NCBI GenBank assembly: GCA_033557465.1
Contig: CM066032.1
Location: forward strand, 60,176,955-60,240,954
Reading direction: 5' to 3'
Origin: Ichthyophis bannanicus
Taxonomy: Eukaryota > Chordata > Amphibia > Gymnophiona > Ichthyophiidae
DNA: 64,000 bases
The notes under the pieces were generated by a model. The model made no database searches, had not been told where the DNA came from, and was given only the letters and a program-made list of their open reading frames with translations. Positions 32,776-43,400 of this stretch are shown here, piece by piece (position 1 is the stretch's first letter; the number at the start of each line of letters is the position of its first letter). A program made the translations under genes and the position numbers.

Positions 32776-33266
32776 ACCCTTACTACCCACTTTGAGTGAA
32801 TAAATAGTGACTTAAACCAAATTTCTGATTACCACAATATTTTTTGTCGGACATTTTTGCCATGAGAGATATCTCCCTCTTGAAGTGTAACTTCCCTTTT
32901 AATCAGTATTGCGGCTTCTACCCGCTATTAAAATATCGTGAAATAATTGCATCCCCTTAACAGTGCTATATCACAACATGTAAACTTTATTTGCTGAGCT
33001 AAGGGGTCCCCCAGAAATAATGAGGGATCCCCCACAGCCCTATCCAAACTCCGCAGATGTCCACGAACACAGCACTGCGTTTAGAGCCTCCTTCTTTCTG
33101 GCCCTGTCTCAATGCTTACAATTCTGCAAAAATCATGTACTTATCTTAAAGAAGCGTCAATCAGCAGTCATTCACCCGCAAAACGCTTAGCTTGGAACAA
33201 ACGTGAAATGGAGACCTTTCCTCCCAGAAAGACGCTTTCCTTCATGCAGTCCAACTTGTTGACCAA
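32776..33266. repeat. Penelope pLTR, left inverted copy
   Basis: Complementary to 34613-35077. Landmarks are cttactacccac (outer end), ccacaatattttttgtcgga, ggggtcccccagaaataatg, agacgctttccttcatgcag and ttgttgaccaa (inner end). Confidence 0.85.
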
Positions 33267-33318
33267 ACAACGAAAACTCTGGTAGATTTAAATCTTCAAC
33301 CAATCACCAACCAACACG

Positions 33319-34563
33319 TCACAACAAGCTAGCCCAATCCTGTTCAAGGTTCAACCCCTTTGGTTCCAGTGACACCTGAAAAATCCAAGCCTGTTCCAAC
33401 CATTGGAGCCGATACTCCCTATCTTCCCCTCTAGGGTTTTCAGGAACATGATCCAAGATCCTCCATTTAAAATCCCCAAAGGTATGATGTAAGTCTATGC
33501 AATGTTGTACAATGGGGGCCGATATCACTGACTTCCGTATTCTCGACGCGTGTTCTTGTAATCTCTGTATCATTCGCATAGTTCGCCCAATATACACTTT
33601 CTCACAAGGGCATACTAAAGCGTAGACTACAAATGAAGTGGAACATGTAGTTGACCATTTAGATATCTGTATAATGACCGTGTTAGGTATATTCCATTCT
33701 TTACCCTCAATAGTCTGCATACACAAATCACATGTAGAACATGAATAATGTCCCAATGGAGCTGTTGCCGTGGCTGTAAGCGTTTTATTAATTGCACTGC
33801 CAATCAAATTGCCAATGTTCGGACCTCTTGTAAATGCAATCCTTAGAGGTTTTCGAAAACAAGAATGCAACGTTAATAAATGCCAATGTTTTTTCAAAAT
33901 ATGGCAAATTTGAGTAATGTTTGACATATAAGGCAATATGCAAGTGTTTGGTATTTGCTCTGATTCAATTGATCTCTGCAAGGTGGCTGACCCCCACAGC
34001 CACTCTCTATGAGTGAATCTAGCTCTTGTCCATGCTTGTTTGATGAGATTCAAAGGATAACCTCGATGCAGCAGCCTTTGTGACAAGTCATAAGCATGTT
34101 GATCAAAATCCCGCACAGAGCTACATATTCTCCGCAATCGCAGAAATTGACCATAAGGTAATCCTCTTTTCAGAGCTGGTGGATGAAAACTAGAAAAATC
34201 TATTTCTCTGTACTGGTTTACGGTAGAGTGTCGTTTGCAACTTAGAGTCAGCTTTAAAGATTTTGACATCCAAAAACTCTATCTCCTCAAAATGGTAATG
34301 TAGCGTGAATTGTAGTTTTTCCTTTTGAACATTCAGCCAATCTACAAAGGCTTTCAATGATACTTCCGTTCCCTTCCATAAGAAAAAAAGTCATCTAAAA
34401 ACCTAACCCATAGCAGAACATCTGAATACCATTCTGAAGGATAAATTGTACTCATTTCGAAATCTGCCAAAAATAAAGTGGCCCCCATTGCTATCCCATG
34501 AATCTGGTGAAAAAACTGCCCCTCAAACTGAAAATAAATTTTGGTAAGTACCAATGCCAACAT
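33319..34563 (-). pseudogene. Penelope-like RT (partial) and GIY-YIG endonuclease
   Basis: PLE proteins join an RT related to telomerase with a C-terminal GIY-YIG nuclease. Segment 34563-34354 holds the RT core: FFHQIHGIAMGATLFLADFE and LLWVRFLDDFFSYG, with the catalytic Asp pair as FLDD. After a frame change near 34350, 34269-33319 (316 codons, open) carries the RT end (LPYGQFLRLRRICSS, RLLHRGYPLNLIKQAW) and the nuclease: VYALVCPCEKVYIGRTMRMI, a GIY-YIG variant with VVY in place of GIY, then IQRLQEHASRIRKS and the distal Glu region (WLEQAWIFQVSLEPKGLN). The RT N-terminus is missing, so this copy is 5' deleted. At least two frame changes occur between the two segments. Confidence 0.85.
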
Positions 34564-34612
34564 TTCCTGGAAAAGTCACCTTGGTGTTCTAGGGGGTAAA
34601 GATATTTGCAAT

Positions 34613-35077
34613 TTGGTCAACAAGTTGGACTGCATGAAGGAAAGCGTCTTTCTGGGAGGAAAGGTCTCCATTTGACGTTTGTTCCAAGCTAAGCGTTTTG
34701 CGGGTGAATGACCGCTAATTGACGCTTCTTTAAGATAAGTACATGATTTTTGCAGAATTGTAAGCGTTGAGACAGGGCCAGAAAGAAGGAGGCTCTAAAC
34801 GCAGTGCTGTGTTCGTGGACATCTGTGGAGTTTGGATAGGGCTGTGGGGGATTCCTCATTATTTCTGGGGGACCCCTTAGCTCAGCAAATAAAGTTTACA
34901 TATTGTGATATAGCACTGTTAAGGGGGTGCAATTATTTCATGATATTTTAATAGCGGGTAGAAGTTACGCTTCAAGAGGGAGATATCTCTCATGGCAAAA
35001 ACTTCCGACAAAAAATATTGTGGTAATCAGAAATTTGGTTTAAGTCCCTATTTATTCACTCGAAGTGAGTAGTAAGG
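34613..35077. repeat. Penelope pLTR, right inverted copy
   Basis: The inverted partner of 32776-33266, from ttggtcaacaagttggactg (inner) to cgaagtgagtagtaaggg (outer). The two copies differ by scattered substitutions and short indels, for example near 34700-34720. Confidence 0.85.
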
Positions 35078-36042
35078 GCTGTCTGGTTAGCGACAATATT
35101 CAGCCACTAAATGGACAGCGCAAAGTGGTTAGACTTAGGATGGCCATTCACCTGTCCGAACTTAAACCACTTAAGAGCTGTATATTGCCACTAACCGGAT
35201 AGTAGTTGTCAGCACCCCTGCTCGCCCACAGACCACCCTGGTTTTAATGGGCATTTTTTTGGCAGTCTGTGGTGATATTCAATGGCACTGATTGGTTAAT
35301 ACCACTGAATATCACGGTGACCACATTTTAGCCAGTTCGCACATTTGCAAACTGGCTAAAATTTATTCATTTAGAAAACTAGATAAGCCATTGAGGCAGT
35401 TTGCAAACCATAACAATAAATCAGAACAATAAACAAAAACAAAACATCACGGACACAAGCTTCAGGGGCAGTCCTTGCTTCCTTTTTGCCCTTATTTGGC
35501 AGCCTCACGCCCTTGCGATTATGCCACAAGATTACCACTAGGGGTCAGAAATGCCAATCGTGCTCCTATGGCCCAGCTTCAGAATAGCAATCACACCTGT
35601 TCCCGCTAGACATCAAGGACCCATTGAGGCTGAGGATACGGACTGGGAAGTGGAAGAAACTGGCAAGAGGGTTATCAGCTGTGGTTCTCTATTGCCATGG
35701 AGGAGGGGGGGAGTCTTCTTTACAGGGCGGGTGCACCTGGGGGGGGGGATTGGATATGTTAAGGGGCTCTGCTGTCAGGGGGCTCAGGAAAGAACTGGGA
35801 AACTCTGATGGGGGGGATGGTAGATTTGGAAGTCAGGCAGGAATGATTGGGGGGATCGATGCTAGGGAAGGAAGACGGGAATGGAGATGCAGGATCTGGG
35901 TAAATGTGGAGAGTGGGGTCAGTGATTGAAAAAGCTGCTCCCACACAATGCTTTGAGTATCCCCCCCCCCCCCCCCAATAATGTTTAAGTTCCTAAGCTA
36001 AACTAAATTTTAATCTGAAACCTTAGGCTCCAAGGTTTGATT
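35078..36042. other. Intergenic sequence, old interspersed repeat, no gene
   Basis: The repeat broken by the Penelope element continues to about 35370, with internal inverted words (gatattcaatggcactgatt against taccactgaatatcac at 35274-35314). G-rich sequence at 35700-35850 and a poly-C run at 35961-35976 follow. Short open stretches here look random. Confidence 0.4.
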
Positions 36043-36175
36043 GAAAATGGGACACAAATTTAGGCGCCTAACTTTAGTATCCTACATTTAAGAGCTCAGG
36101 GCTCAATATTTAAAAGAGAATGAGCTCCTAAATGTAGGATGCCAAGTCAGGCGCCTAAATTTGTGCCCTATTTTC
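36043..36175. repeat. Palindromic MITE-like hairpin, 133 bp
   Basis: The arm 36043-36098 (gaaaatgggacacaaattta, ggcgcctaac ...) pairs with 36121-36175 (... gtcaggcgcctaaatttgtg, ccctattttc). The arms are about 55 bp with roughly a 22-bp loop. No clear target duplication was read. It is probably a small non-autonomous DNA transposon. Confidence 0.65.
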
Positions 36176-37370
36176 AGACAAATTTAGGAGCCTACGTTTT
36201 CAGATGAAAATTCATTAAAGAGCTTAAAAGTTATGGGCTTGGTATTGAAGGCCCTTACATGGCTGGCCAACAGGAAGCAGCCCAGCTGAGGAAGACAGAC
36301 TGCGATATTCAGCAGCTGACTCTCTCCACCCACCACTCTGGCCCTGTCCAATTATTTCAGGGGCAGTCTGTGGGTGGAGTTTCAGTGGTCCCTGTTTGAA
36401 GAACCTCCTAGACCACGTGGAAAAACTGGTCCAAGCTGGACAAGGGTCAGCTGGAAAAGCAAGTTGGGTGTCGGCACGTACCTGGTAAGCACCGCTGAGC
36501 CCAGCTATTCAGCAGCCGCCACTATCTGGACACTGCTGCCAAATACCCCACCAATATTTATGTGCCACTGCCATTTAAATATTGGCCAGTATGCTTATAA
36601 ATGTAGGCTGGCCAGTCGGGCCTGGATTTATGAGCCGAGTACTGAAACTCGGTGCTAACTTTTTTTTCCCAGCCCTAAATCCATCCTGTTGCCACCCACT
36701 TTCATTGCTCCTAAATTTTGGAATTTTTGACATTTTTAGTACAAATTTATGTACTTGGCCCTAGTACATTTCAAAGAGGTCAAATTAGGAGAATTAACTC
36801 TCAAAGTGAGGAGCATCAACTCTTTGACTATTGGTCCAAATGTATAAGTTCTGTGGACAGCAGTTCCGTAGTGCCACTATATGGATAATGTCTTCATATA
36901 CGGATAGTATCGAGCAACTGCTCAGATATTTGGCTTGATACATTTCATAAATCTTTGAATAGTGAAATTATATGTTCATTGGCTGCCAGTGAACGTGGAA
37001 TACCTTTTGAATACAAGAGGCTTTTAAGCTTGGTCCTCAATTAGCTTTTCCTGGATGCTCAATTTTGTAAAATCCAGCCCTTGTGTGTGCAACTGCGACC
37101 CTTATATGTGCACGTTGTAAAATCATCACTTACACATTCAAAACCCTGCTTTTTTGGGAACGTCTTCCTTTGTCCATGGGTATTTTTCCCCATCTTCATG
37201 TGTCTTTTTCAAAAGGCTCTATGTTCAGCAAGCTTTTTGTAAAATACTTGGGAAACTGTGCCCCATCCTGACTTGGACATTCCAATCCCTACTGAGATGA
37301 CCACTGCAAAAATCAGCCAACGCAGATACAATACTACCCACGTACTTACCACTGCAGGCCAAAGATAAGA
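36176..37370. other. Intergenic sequence, nothing recognised
   Basis: No convincing coding sequence or element boundary. The text is AT-rich with a few short direct words related to the hairpin just upstream (aaatttaggagcctac at 36180). Confidence 0.4.
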
Positions 37371-38572
37371 TAAGATATGCCATACTGGGTCAGACCAAGG
37401 TCAATCACGCCCAGTATTCTGTTTCCAACAGTGGCCAATCTAGGTCATATGTACCTAGCAGTTTCCCCAAGAGACACAAGTTTCACAATGCTTGTACTGG
37501 GTCAAGCATTGATATCTTCGGTCACTTCTTAATAATGGTTTATGGACCTTTCCTCCAGGAACTTGTCCAAACCTTTTTTAAAACCCAGCTACACTAACAG
37601 CCTTTACTACATCCTCCGGTAACAAATTCCAGAGTTTGATTACACGTTGAGTGAAAAAATATTTTCTTTTATTAGTCTTAAATAGTTTACCCTGTAGCTT
37701 CATTGCATGTCCCCTAGTCTTTCTATATTCTGATAAGGTAAACAATCGATCTACATTTACCCGTTCCACTCCGTTCATTAATTTATAGACTTCTATCATA
37801 TCTCCCCTCAGCCGTCTCTTTTCCAGGTTAAAGAGCCCTAACCTTTTTAGCCTTTCTTCATAGGAGTATCCTTCCATCCCCTTTACCATTTTGGTGGCTC
37901 TTCTCTGTACCTTTTCTAAAATCGCTATATCCTTTTTAAGATACGGCGACCAGAATTGCACACAATATTCAAGGTGCTGTCTCATCATGGAACGATATAG
38001 AGGCATTATAATATCTTTTGTTTTATTTTCCATTCCTTTCCTTATCATACCTAGCATTCTATTTGCTCTCTTGGCCACCGCTGCACACTGGGCCGAGGGT
38101 TTTAACATGGTATCCACAATGACAACTAAATCTTTTTCCTGGGTGGTGGTTCCTAATGTGGAACCTTGCATCGTGTAACCATAGTTTGGGTTGTTCTTCC
38201 CTAGGTGCATAACTTTGCACTTGTCCACATTAAATTTCATCTGCCATTTTGATGCCCAGTCTTCCAATTTATCAAGATCCTCTTGCAATTTTTCACAATC
38301 CTCTTGGGTTTTAACAACTTTAAATAGTTTTGTGTCATCTGCAAATTTGATAACCTCACTCGTTATTCCACTTTCCAGGTCATTTATGAATATGTCAAAA
38401 AGCAGCGGACCCAGCACAGATCCCTGGGGTACACCACTATTCACCTTTCTCCATTGGGAAAATTGGCCATTTAGCCCTACCCTCTGCTTTCTATCTTTTA
38501 ACCAGTTCCTGATCCACAATAGTACACTGCCTCCTATCCCATGACTCTTTAGTTTTGCCAAAAGTCTCTGGA
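37371..38572 (-). mobile_element. CR1/L3 LINE fragment (type II) downstream of RUSC2
   Basis: A type II CR1 on the minus strand with its 3' end at 37371 (gataagatatgccatactgg) and 5' truncation at about 38572 (aaaagtctctgg, then unrelated gacgcggcag). The ORF2 frame is open from 38572 to near 37578 on the minus strand: [49 protein letters not shown] with FADD intact, [35 protein letters not shown]. One extra A near 37580 breaks the last 15 codons. It is the least damaged CR1 RT stretch in the window. Confidence 0.88.
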
Positions 38573-38749
38573 CGCGGCAGAACTCCGTTTGCACATTTGC
38601 AATTTTCATCATACAGGCGCAGTTTTGGTTTTGCACCTTATTCCCCCAACCTAAATGTACTTCCCAAAAGCAGCAGTGTTTAATCTTGCCTGCGTTTTTT
38701 ACAGGCCGCAGCAATGAGGGATAGGTTCCCAGGCACAACCAGGACAGCA
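38573..38749. other. Short spacer between CR1 and RUSC2 3' end
   Basis: Unassigned sequence of about 180 bp. It may be downstream flank of RUSC2. Confidence 0.35.
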
Positions 38750-40784
38750 GGTCATCTCCATCAGCACCTTCTTTATTAATGTGCATCATAAATAAATAAA
38801 TAATAAATAAATAAACGGAGATCTGGGATAAAGAAATAAAGTGTAAGATCGGCAACGGCAGATGTACACGCAGGAGGTATACGGTGTAATACTAGAAAAT
38901 CCTTTCTTCTGTACAGATGCATCTGCTAGCCTGGATGACATGAGGGGGCATGGCCAAAGGAGGCTTGTCCTTTCATGTCAACAGAGAAATTGCCCCCCCC
39001 CCCCGCCCCCCGTCCCCTAGCAATCAGGACTAAGAGCAGGTCAGGCCACAAACCGGCAGGCACATGACTGGGCTGCCCCAGAGGGAAGCTGAATTTACAG
39101 CGCTCTGTCCACACGACAGAGGTAACCGGTAGAAGAGAGCTACTGCTCCCGAAACGTTATTGGACTCTGCAGATATTGCGCCCCCCCCCCCCCCCCCCCA
39201 AGGACTGGCTGTAGGGAAAATGACTTACATGCTGCATTGGTACAAGAGCCATTTCCAGGGAAAATGACCCTTTGCTGCAGTGCTACAGGAAAGAGCTCCC
39301 AGGCTGGTGGAAAACAGTAATCACTACCATGCATCATGCTGAGCCGACCTCCCAACTGCTTCTGCTATGTTCTGCTCCTCACCACTTGTCACTACATGCA
39401 TGCAAGGTACCGATTTTATTTTACTTAGCACTGACAGGGTAGAGCTATGGCTAAGATATCCATAGGCAGCGAAACGTGATGAACATCAATCCCACTGTTG
39501 CGATGGGGAGAGGGAGTTCATTGTTCTGGTCTCTTGGCCTCGGTTTTCTGTGCTGCTGCTGTTAGATGGCCGCCCAACTGACTCCATCTCAGCAGCAAAT
39601 ACTGTTTGTGCTCTATCACTAATACTTCCTGGCATTTGCATAGAGCATATGAAAAAAGATACACCGGGGTCCCAGAGGTCTTTCCCATCCCTTAAACAGT
39701 GCAAAGTAGAAGCAAAGCAGTCCCTCGTCTTGTGTTCATCCCTTATGTTAACCAGTGACAGCAGCTGGAATCATTTAGATGCGTTTACGCCAGCTGTGGG
39801 TCTTGGATGCTCCTAACAGAGTTTCCACACAGCAGAGCTGAGCACACCATGGCAAATCCCCAGCTTGTGTTTGGAAGGTGCATCCCCACTGGAGGCCAGA
39901 GCACACGTTCCACATCTCCTAAAATTCAGCTTTCTTAAACCCCCCCCCCCCCCCTTCTTAAAAGACTAGAATACACTCTAAAAACCTCAAACGCTACCTT
40001 GTGCTGAACTGAAACAACTTAGCAACTGTAATATTTGGAAAAGAAAGGGTTTTTCTGTGTTAAGGATGTCCACACAGGGCAGCTCTTTAGAAAGTTTCTA
40101 CCCACAGACTCGGGAAGGACAGACCTGTGAGCAATCAGGCCTGGCTTGTTGCTATAGAACCATGGTGAGCCGAGCTCAGCAACTCAAAGCACTCTCTGGT
40201 CAAAGCACAATCCTACTCAAAAGAACTCGACCTGCACTGTACTCCAAGGCCTCCTCTGCCTGGCCCTGATGTAGTAGCAGATGGCTTTCTGCTTCCCCAG
40301 TTCTTCTGGTTCTGCTGACCTGGTCCCCACTGGCGATGACAGAAGAGACAGAGGGCAAGAATCAGGCAACTTGGGGACTGACCTTTCCCACAGGGTCCAT
40401 AAGCAGCATCACGCTATTGGCTGTTAAAGTTTCAATATGGCAAGTTATTAAACCACTACTGCAGTTAAGAAACAGGTTAGCACAGGCAGACACTGTTCTC
40501 TATAGATGTATACATGGAGATAGCTATAGTCCCTGCTACTGTATGTACAAAGCCATTACATGTCTGCATGGTACAATGTGGAGGTGGCGTGTGAGAGAAC
40601 ATGAGAAGGGACGGGTCCATGCATGGTGATGACCCTTCGTAACATGGCTACGCTAACGGATGCAGATCACAAAATTTGGCCTCCAAGAGCGCAACGGGCA
40701 GGAAATAAAAGCAAAACTAAGACCTTACTAGACATTAATGACTATGAGCTACTGGCTGTTCTGTGGGCAAGAAGAAAGGTAAGG
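38750..40784 (-). other. RUSC2: RUSC2 3'UTR
   Basis: About 2 kb of largely repeat-free sequence follows the RUSC2 stop, with AATAAA on the minus strand at 38777-38772 (plus ctttattaatg). An earlier alternative signal lies near 39418. Low-complexity islands lie at 38787-38816 (taaa repeats), 39181-39199 (poly-C) and 39941-39954 (poly-C). The limits are inferred from the stop codon and the distal signal; transcript data would be needed to fix them. Confidence 0.55.
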
Positions 40785-41034
40785 TTAGTCAACGGACGCT
40801 GTCCGTTTCATGTGCTGGCAACATTCTTCCTCCCCCGCCATCTCCGCACTAGGACCGGAGCTCCTGTCCCGGGAAAGAGTTTTGGTCCCTTCACTGGGTG
40901 CCAGCCTGCTCATGGATCCCAGATCCCAGTACAGCCAGTTGGCGTCTTCCTTGGCTGTGACCTGCGGGACTTCGCTGCTGAAGCTGAGCTGTCTGGACTT
41001 GGCGGCAATGTGATGGTAAAGCACTTTCACCTCA
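40785..41034 (-). CDS. RUSC2: RUSC2 last coding exon, SH3 domain
   Basis: RUSC2 (iporin) is a RUN and SH3 domain adaptor in Rab1/Rab35-linked vesicle traffic. The exon follows an acceptor (ttctctccaacag, AG at 41036-41035) and starts in phase with EVKVLYHHIAAKSRQLSF, which aligns with the SH3 start EVQALCHHLATGPGQLSF of human RUSC2 as I recall it. The SH3 tryptophan is present (DANWLYW). The expected ALYDY-type and final Pro-x-x-Tyr positions are altered (LAPSEG), so the domain looks divergent. A tail of about 30 residues (SRDRSSGPSAEMAGEEECCQ ...) ends at TAA, 40787-40785. It is the most 3' coding exon and precedes a long UTR. Confidence 0.82.
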
Positions 41035-41597
41035 CTGTTGGAGAGAAGGGACACAGTGTTAGATTATAAGCCAAAGTCATGAGTTTTTTTTTTTAAATCC
41101 ATAGAAAGTTAGAAGAAAAGGAGGTTCATTTCTAAAACCAAACCCTACAGATTTCCTTACACTGGCCAGACATAGCACTTATGATGTAATAAGAGCTGGT
41201 CAACCAATCATGGCTGTTCCACTGGATGCCTATCCAACCCATCTGTGAAAGACAGAAGGGCCGTATAACAGCGTCCACTGAGACAGAGAGCAAAGCTCCA
41301 TTATCGTCTGGTTCCTCATTGCCAAAGAGAACAGGGAAGCGTCAGCCACTACAAAGGGAAGGACAGAGGTGGGATTGGAACTACAAGATCCATGATTCCC
41401 CACTCTGGCCTGGTAACCCTTTGATGAGGCCCTGACCCTTATGGATGTGCAGCAAGCAATAGGCCTTCATTATTTCTTTACTGAGGAAGGCTGATTTAAG
41501 CGTTCCAGTGTAACACAGGGCATGAGCAGAGTGTCTGCTAATGCAGGTGATCCTCATATTAAACAAAACAAAGGAAGACACACCTCTGTGGGAAGGC

Positions 41598-41741
41598 CGG
41601 GCTGCCTATTGAGCACCTTGACATCGTACAGTTTCTGGGAGTTCCTTCTCAGGGGTGGTGTCCCGCCATATTCCTCCACCGACTGTCTGGGCCATCAACT
41701 GTAGGACAGAGGTATCCAGGCTCAGCCAGTTGGAGGGTAAC
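41598..41741 (-). CDS. RUSC2: RUSC2 exon between RUN-linker and SH3 exons; 3' limit uncertain
   Basis: The acceptor cttccccag (AG at 41743-41742) is followed by G, which completes the split Arg codon from the exon at 44572. The frame then reads LPSNWLSLDTSVLQLMAQTV, matching RLPSDWLSLDKSMFQLVAQT of human RUSC2 as recalled. After the TVG the frame runs GGIWRDTTPEKELPETVRC and meets a TAG at about 41612. Another frame over the same bases gives a plausible peptide (YGGTPPLRRNSQKLYDVKVL) up to a good donor-like site (ccacagaggtgtgt) near 41590. So the donor, a possible further small exon, or a frameshift remains unresolved. Confidence 0.7.
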
Positions 41742-41797
41742 CTGGGGAAGCAGAGACAGAAATCAGAAATTTTTCTAGGGTCCTACACAAACAAAAG

Positions 41798-42092
41798 GAG
41801 TGGAGGAGTGGCCTAATGGTTGTGGCAAGGTACTTCAGGCCGGAAGGTCAGGGGTTCAAATCCCACTAGAGGACAGCAATCTTGGGCCGGAAGGACTGGG
41901 GTTTCTAGTCCCACAGGTGCTCCTTGTGGTCTTGGGCAAGCCACTTAACCCTCCATAGCCCATGTTCCCTGTAAAATAGTTATCTCCAAGTTATAATGCC
42001 CTGTTCAATGTAATTTCAGTTTGTTCAATGTAAACCGCACTGATGCAGAATAGCGCGGTATATAAGAGAATGTAAATAAATAAATAATAAAA
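41798..42092 (+). mobile_element. tRNA-derived SINE with CORE-like body and L2-type tail
   Basis: The 5' part is tRNA-like, with an A box at ggcctaatggtt (41811) and a B box at ggttcaaatccc (41852). The body has cttgggcaagccacttaacc (41932), a phrase typical of MIR/CORE SINEs, then tgtaaaccgcactga ... gcggtatataag and taaataaataaataa. The tRNA-like portion is partly duplicated (aggccggaaggtcaggggtt, then gggccggaaggactgggg). It lies in a RUSC2 intron, antisense to the gene. Confidence 0.82.
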
Positions 42093-42310
42093 AAGGCATC
42101 CGCCAATGTTCCCACCAAACTGTGTGAAAGTCCTCCAACCATGATACTACAGGCAACAGTGCAGCCAGAGGACTCCAGTGCAGTTTGGTAGGAATTCTGG
42201 TATCCACTTTCTCTCTCGAGCCCATACAAACACAGGCAGCAAGATGATCTGTGTCTATCAGCTCTTTCTCTCGGGCCACACAAAGACATGGATGTCAGCT
42301 CTTCACTCAG

Positions 42311-43135
42311 TAATTAGTATAGTTGTGGTCTGTTCTTGAACGTCTAACTGTCAACTGATGTATGAAAACACGTTCATAAAAACCAAAAATGCAGTAGACT
42401 TATTCTTGCTTTTACTTCTTTCTTATTTTGCGGTAGGCATCATCTTAATAGCCTTATGATATTATATGCCGCTCTTGCAACTGTTCTCTCTAGAAAATTT
42501 TTTTTGTTCTTTTTTAATGCTCTTAAAATGAAGTAGAGAAGATCCCCAGGGATTTTTCATACAAAAAGAATTGTGTTGAAAAGATCCCCTTTTATAGAGA
42601 AAAAAAACCCGGGGGCTATTTCTTACAAACAAGGTTGTATGTAAAAGATCCCGACGCTCAACTCCGGCGCCTTAATGGCGTTTCAACAACTCATTTTTCT
42701 TCAGGAGACCTTTCGTTAAACAAATACTACCGCTGCCCGCGCCTTCCTTCTGTCACTTTCAATATGAAAGACGCCGCGCGAAAGGTCTCCTGAAGAAAAA
42801 TGAGTTGTTGAAACGCCATTAAGGCGCCGGAGTTGAGCGTCGGGATCTTTTACATACAACCTTGTTTGTAAGAAATAGCCCCGGGATTTTTTTCTCTATA
42901 AAAGGGGATCTTTTCAACACAATTCTTTTTGTATGAAAAATCCCTGGGGATCTTCTCTACTTCATTTTAAGAGCATTAAAAAAGAACAAAAAAAATTTTC
43001 TAGAGAGAACAGTTGCAAGAGCGGCATATAATATCATAAGGCTATTAAGATGATGCCTACCGCAAAATAAGAAAGAAGTAAAAGCAAGAATAAGTCTACT
43101 ACATTTTTGGTTTTTATGAACGTGTTTTCATACAT
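42311..43135. mobile_element. Foldback element: two 360-bp inverted arms, 16-bp target duplication
   Basis: tcagctcttcactcag occurs at 42295-42310 and 43136-43151. Within lies a near-perfect palindrome: arm 42356-42715 pairs with 42779-43138 over 360 bp, with a 63-bp spacer. The left side has an extra unpaired 45 bp (42311-42355). Each arm contains a TATA-like ctataaaaggggatct and ttcttcaggagacctttc at the inner end. There is no coding sequence. Long duplication, inverted arms and a one-sided extension parallel the Penelope-like element at 32745-35077, but I find no direct sequence match between the two. It lies in a RUSC2 intron. Confidence 0.85.
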
Positions 43136-43400
43136 CAGCTCTTCACTCAGGACCTGCACATACACATAGCTCCTCAGGGCACATGTAAACACAGGAATTA
43201 GTTTTCTGCCATCCCACCTAACTGTCCCTGGGACATCATTACCTAAGTGATTCACCATGGACATGGATTAGGAATGGCTGATTTACGACACTACCTTACA
43301 ATTTATGATGTAATCTTGAAAGCCATCCTAACCAACTTCGTTATTTATAAGCATTTATAGTTCTTGTCAGCAAAACCTGTTTGGTAGGCAGGGAAGAGGA

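Larger units (their letters stand above)
32745..35077 (-). mobile_element. Penelope-like element with inverted pLTRs and 14-bp target duplication
   Basis: gctgtctggttagc flanks the element at 32731-32744 and 35078-35091. Long inverted repeats form its ends: 32776-33266 (about 490 bp) and 34613-35077 (about 465 bp), clearly homologous with small indels. The left end has an extra unpaired 31 bp (32745-32775). Between the arms the minus strand encodes part of RT and a GIY-YIG nuclease. Inverted pLTRs, a one-sided extension and variable-length target duplications are known traits of Penelope elements. Confidence 0.88.

Noticed and set aside
42356..43138. Possible hammerhead ribozyme in the foldback arms (ctgaaga ... 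gaaacgcc ... ggcg)
   Set aside because: The core-like ctgaaga and gaaac are in order and a short stem III can form, but the required U-H cleavage dinucleotide after stem III is absent and stem II pairs poorly.
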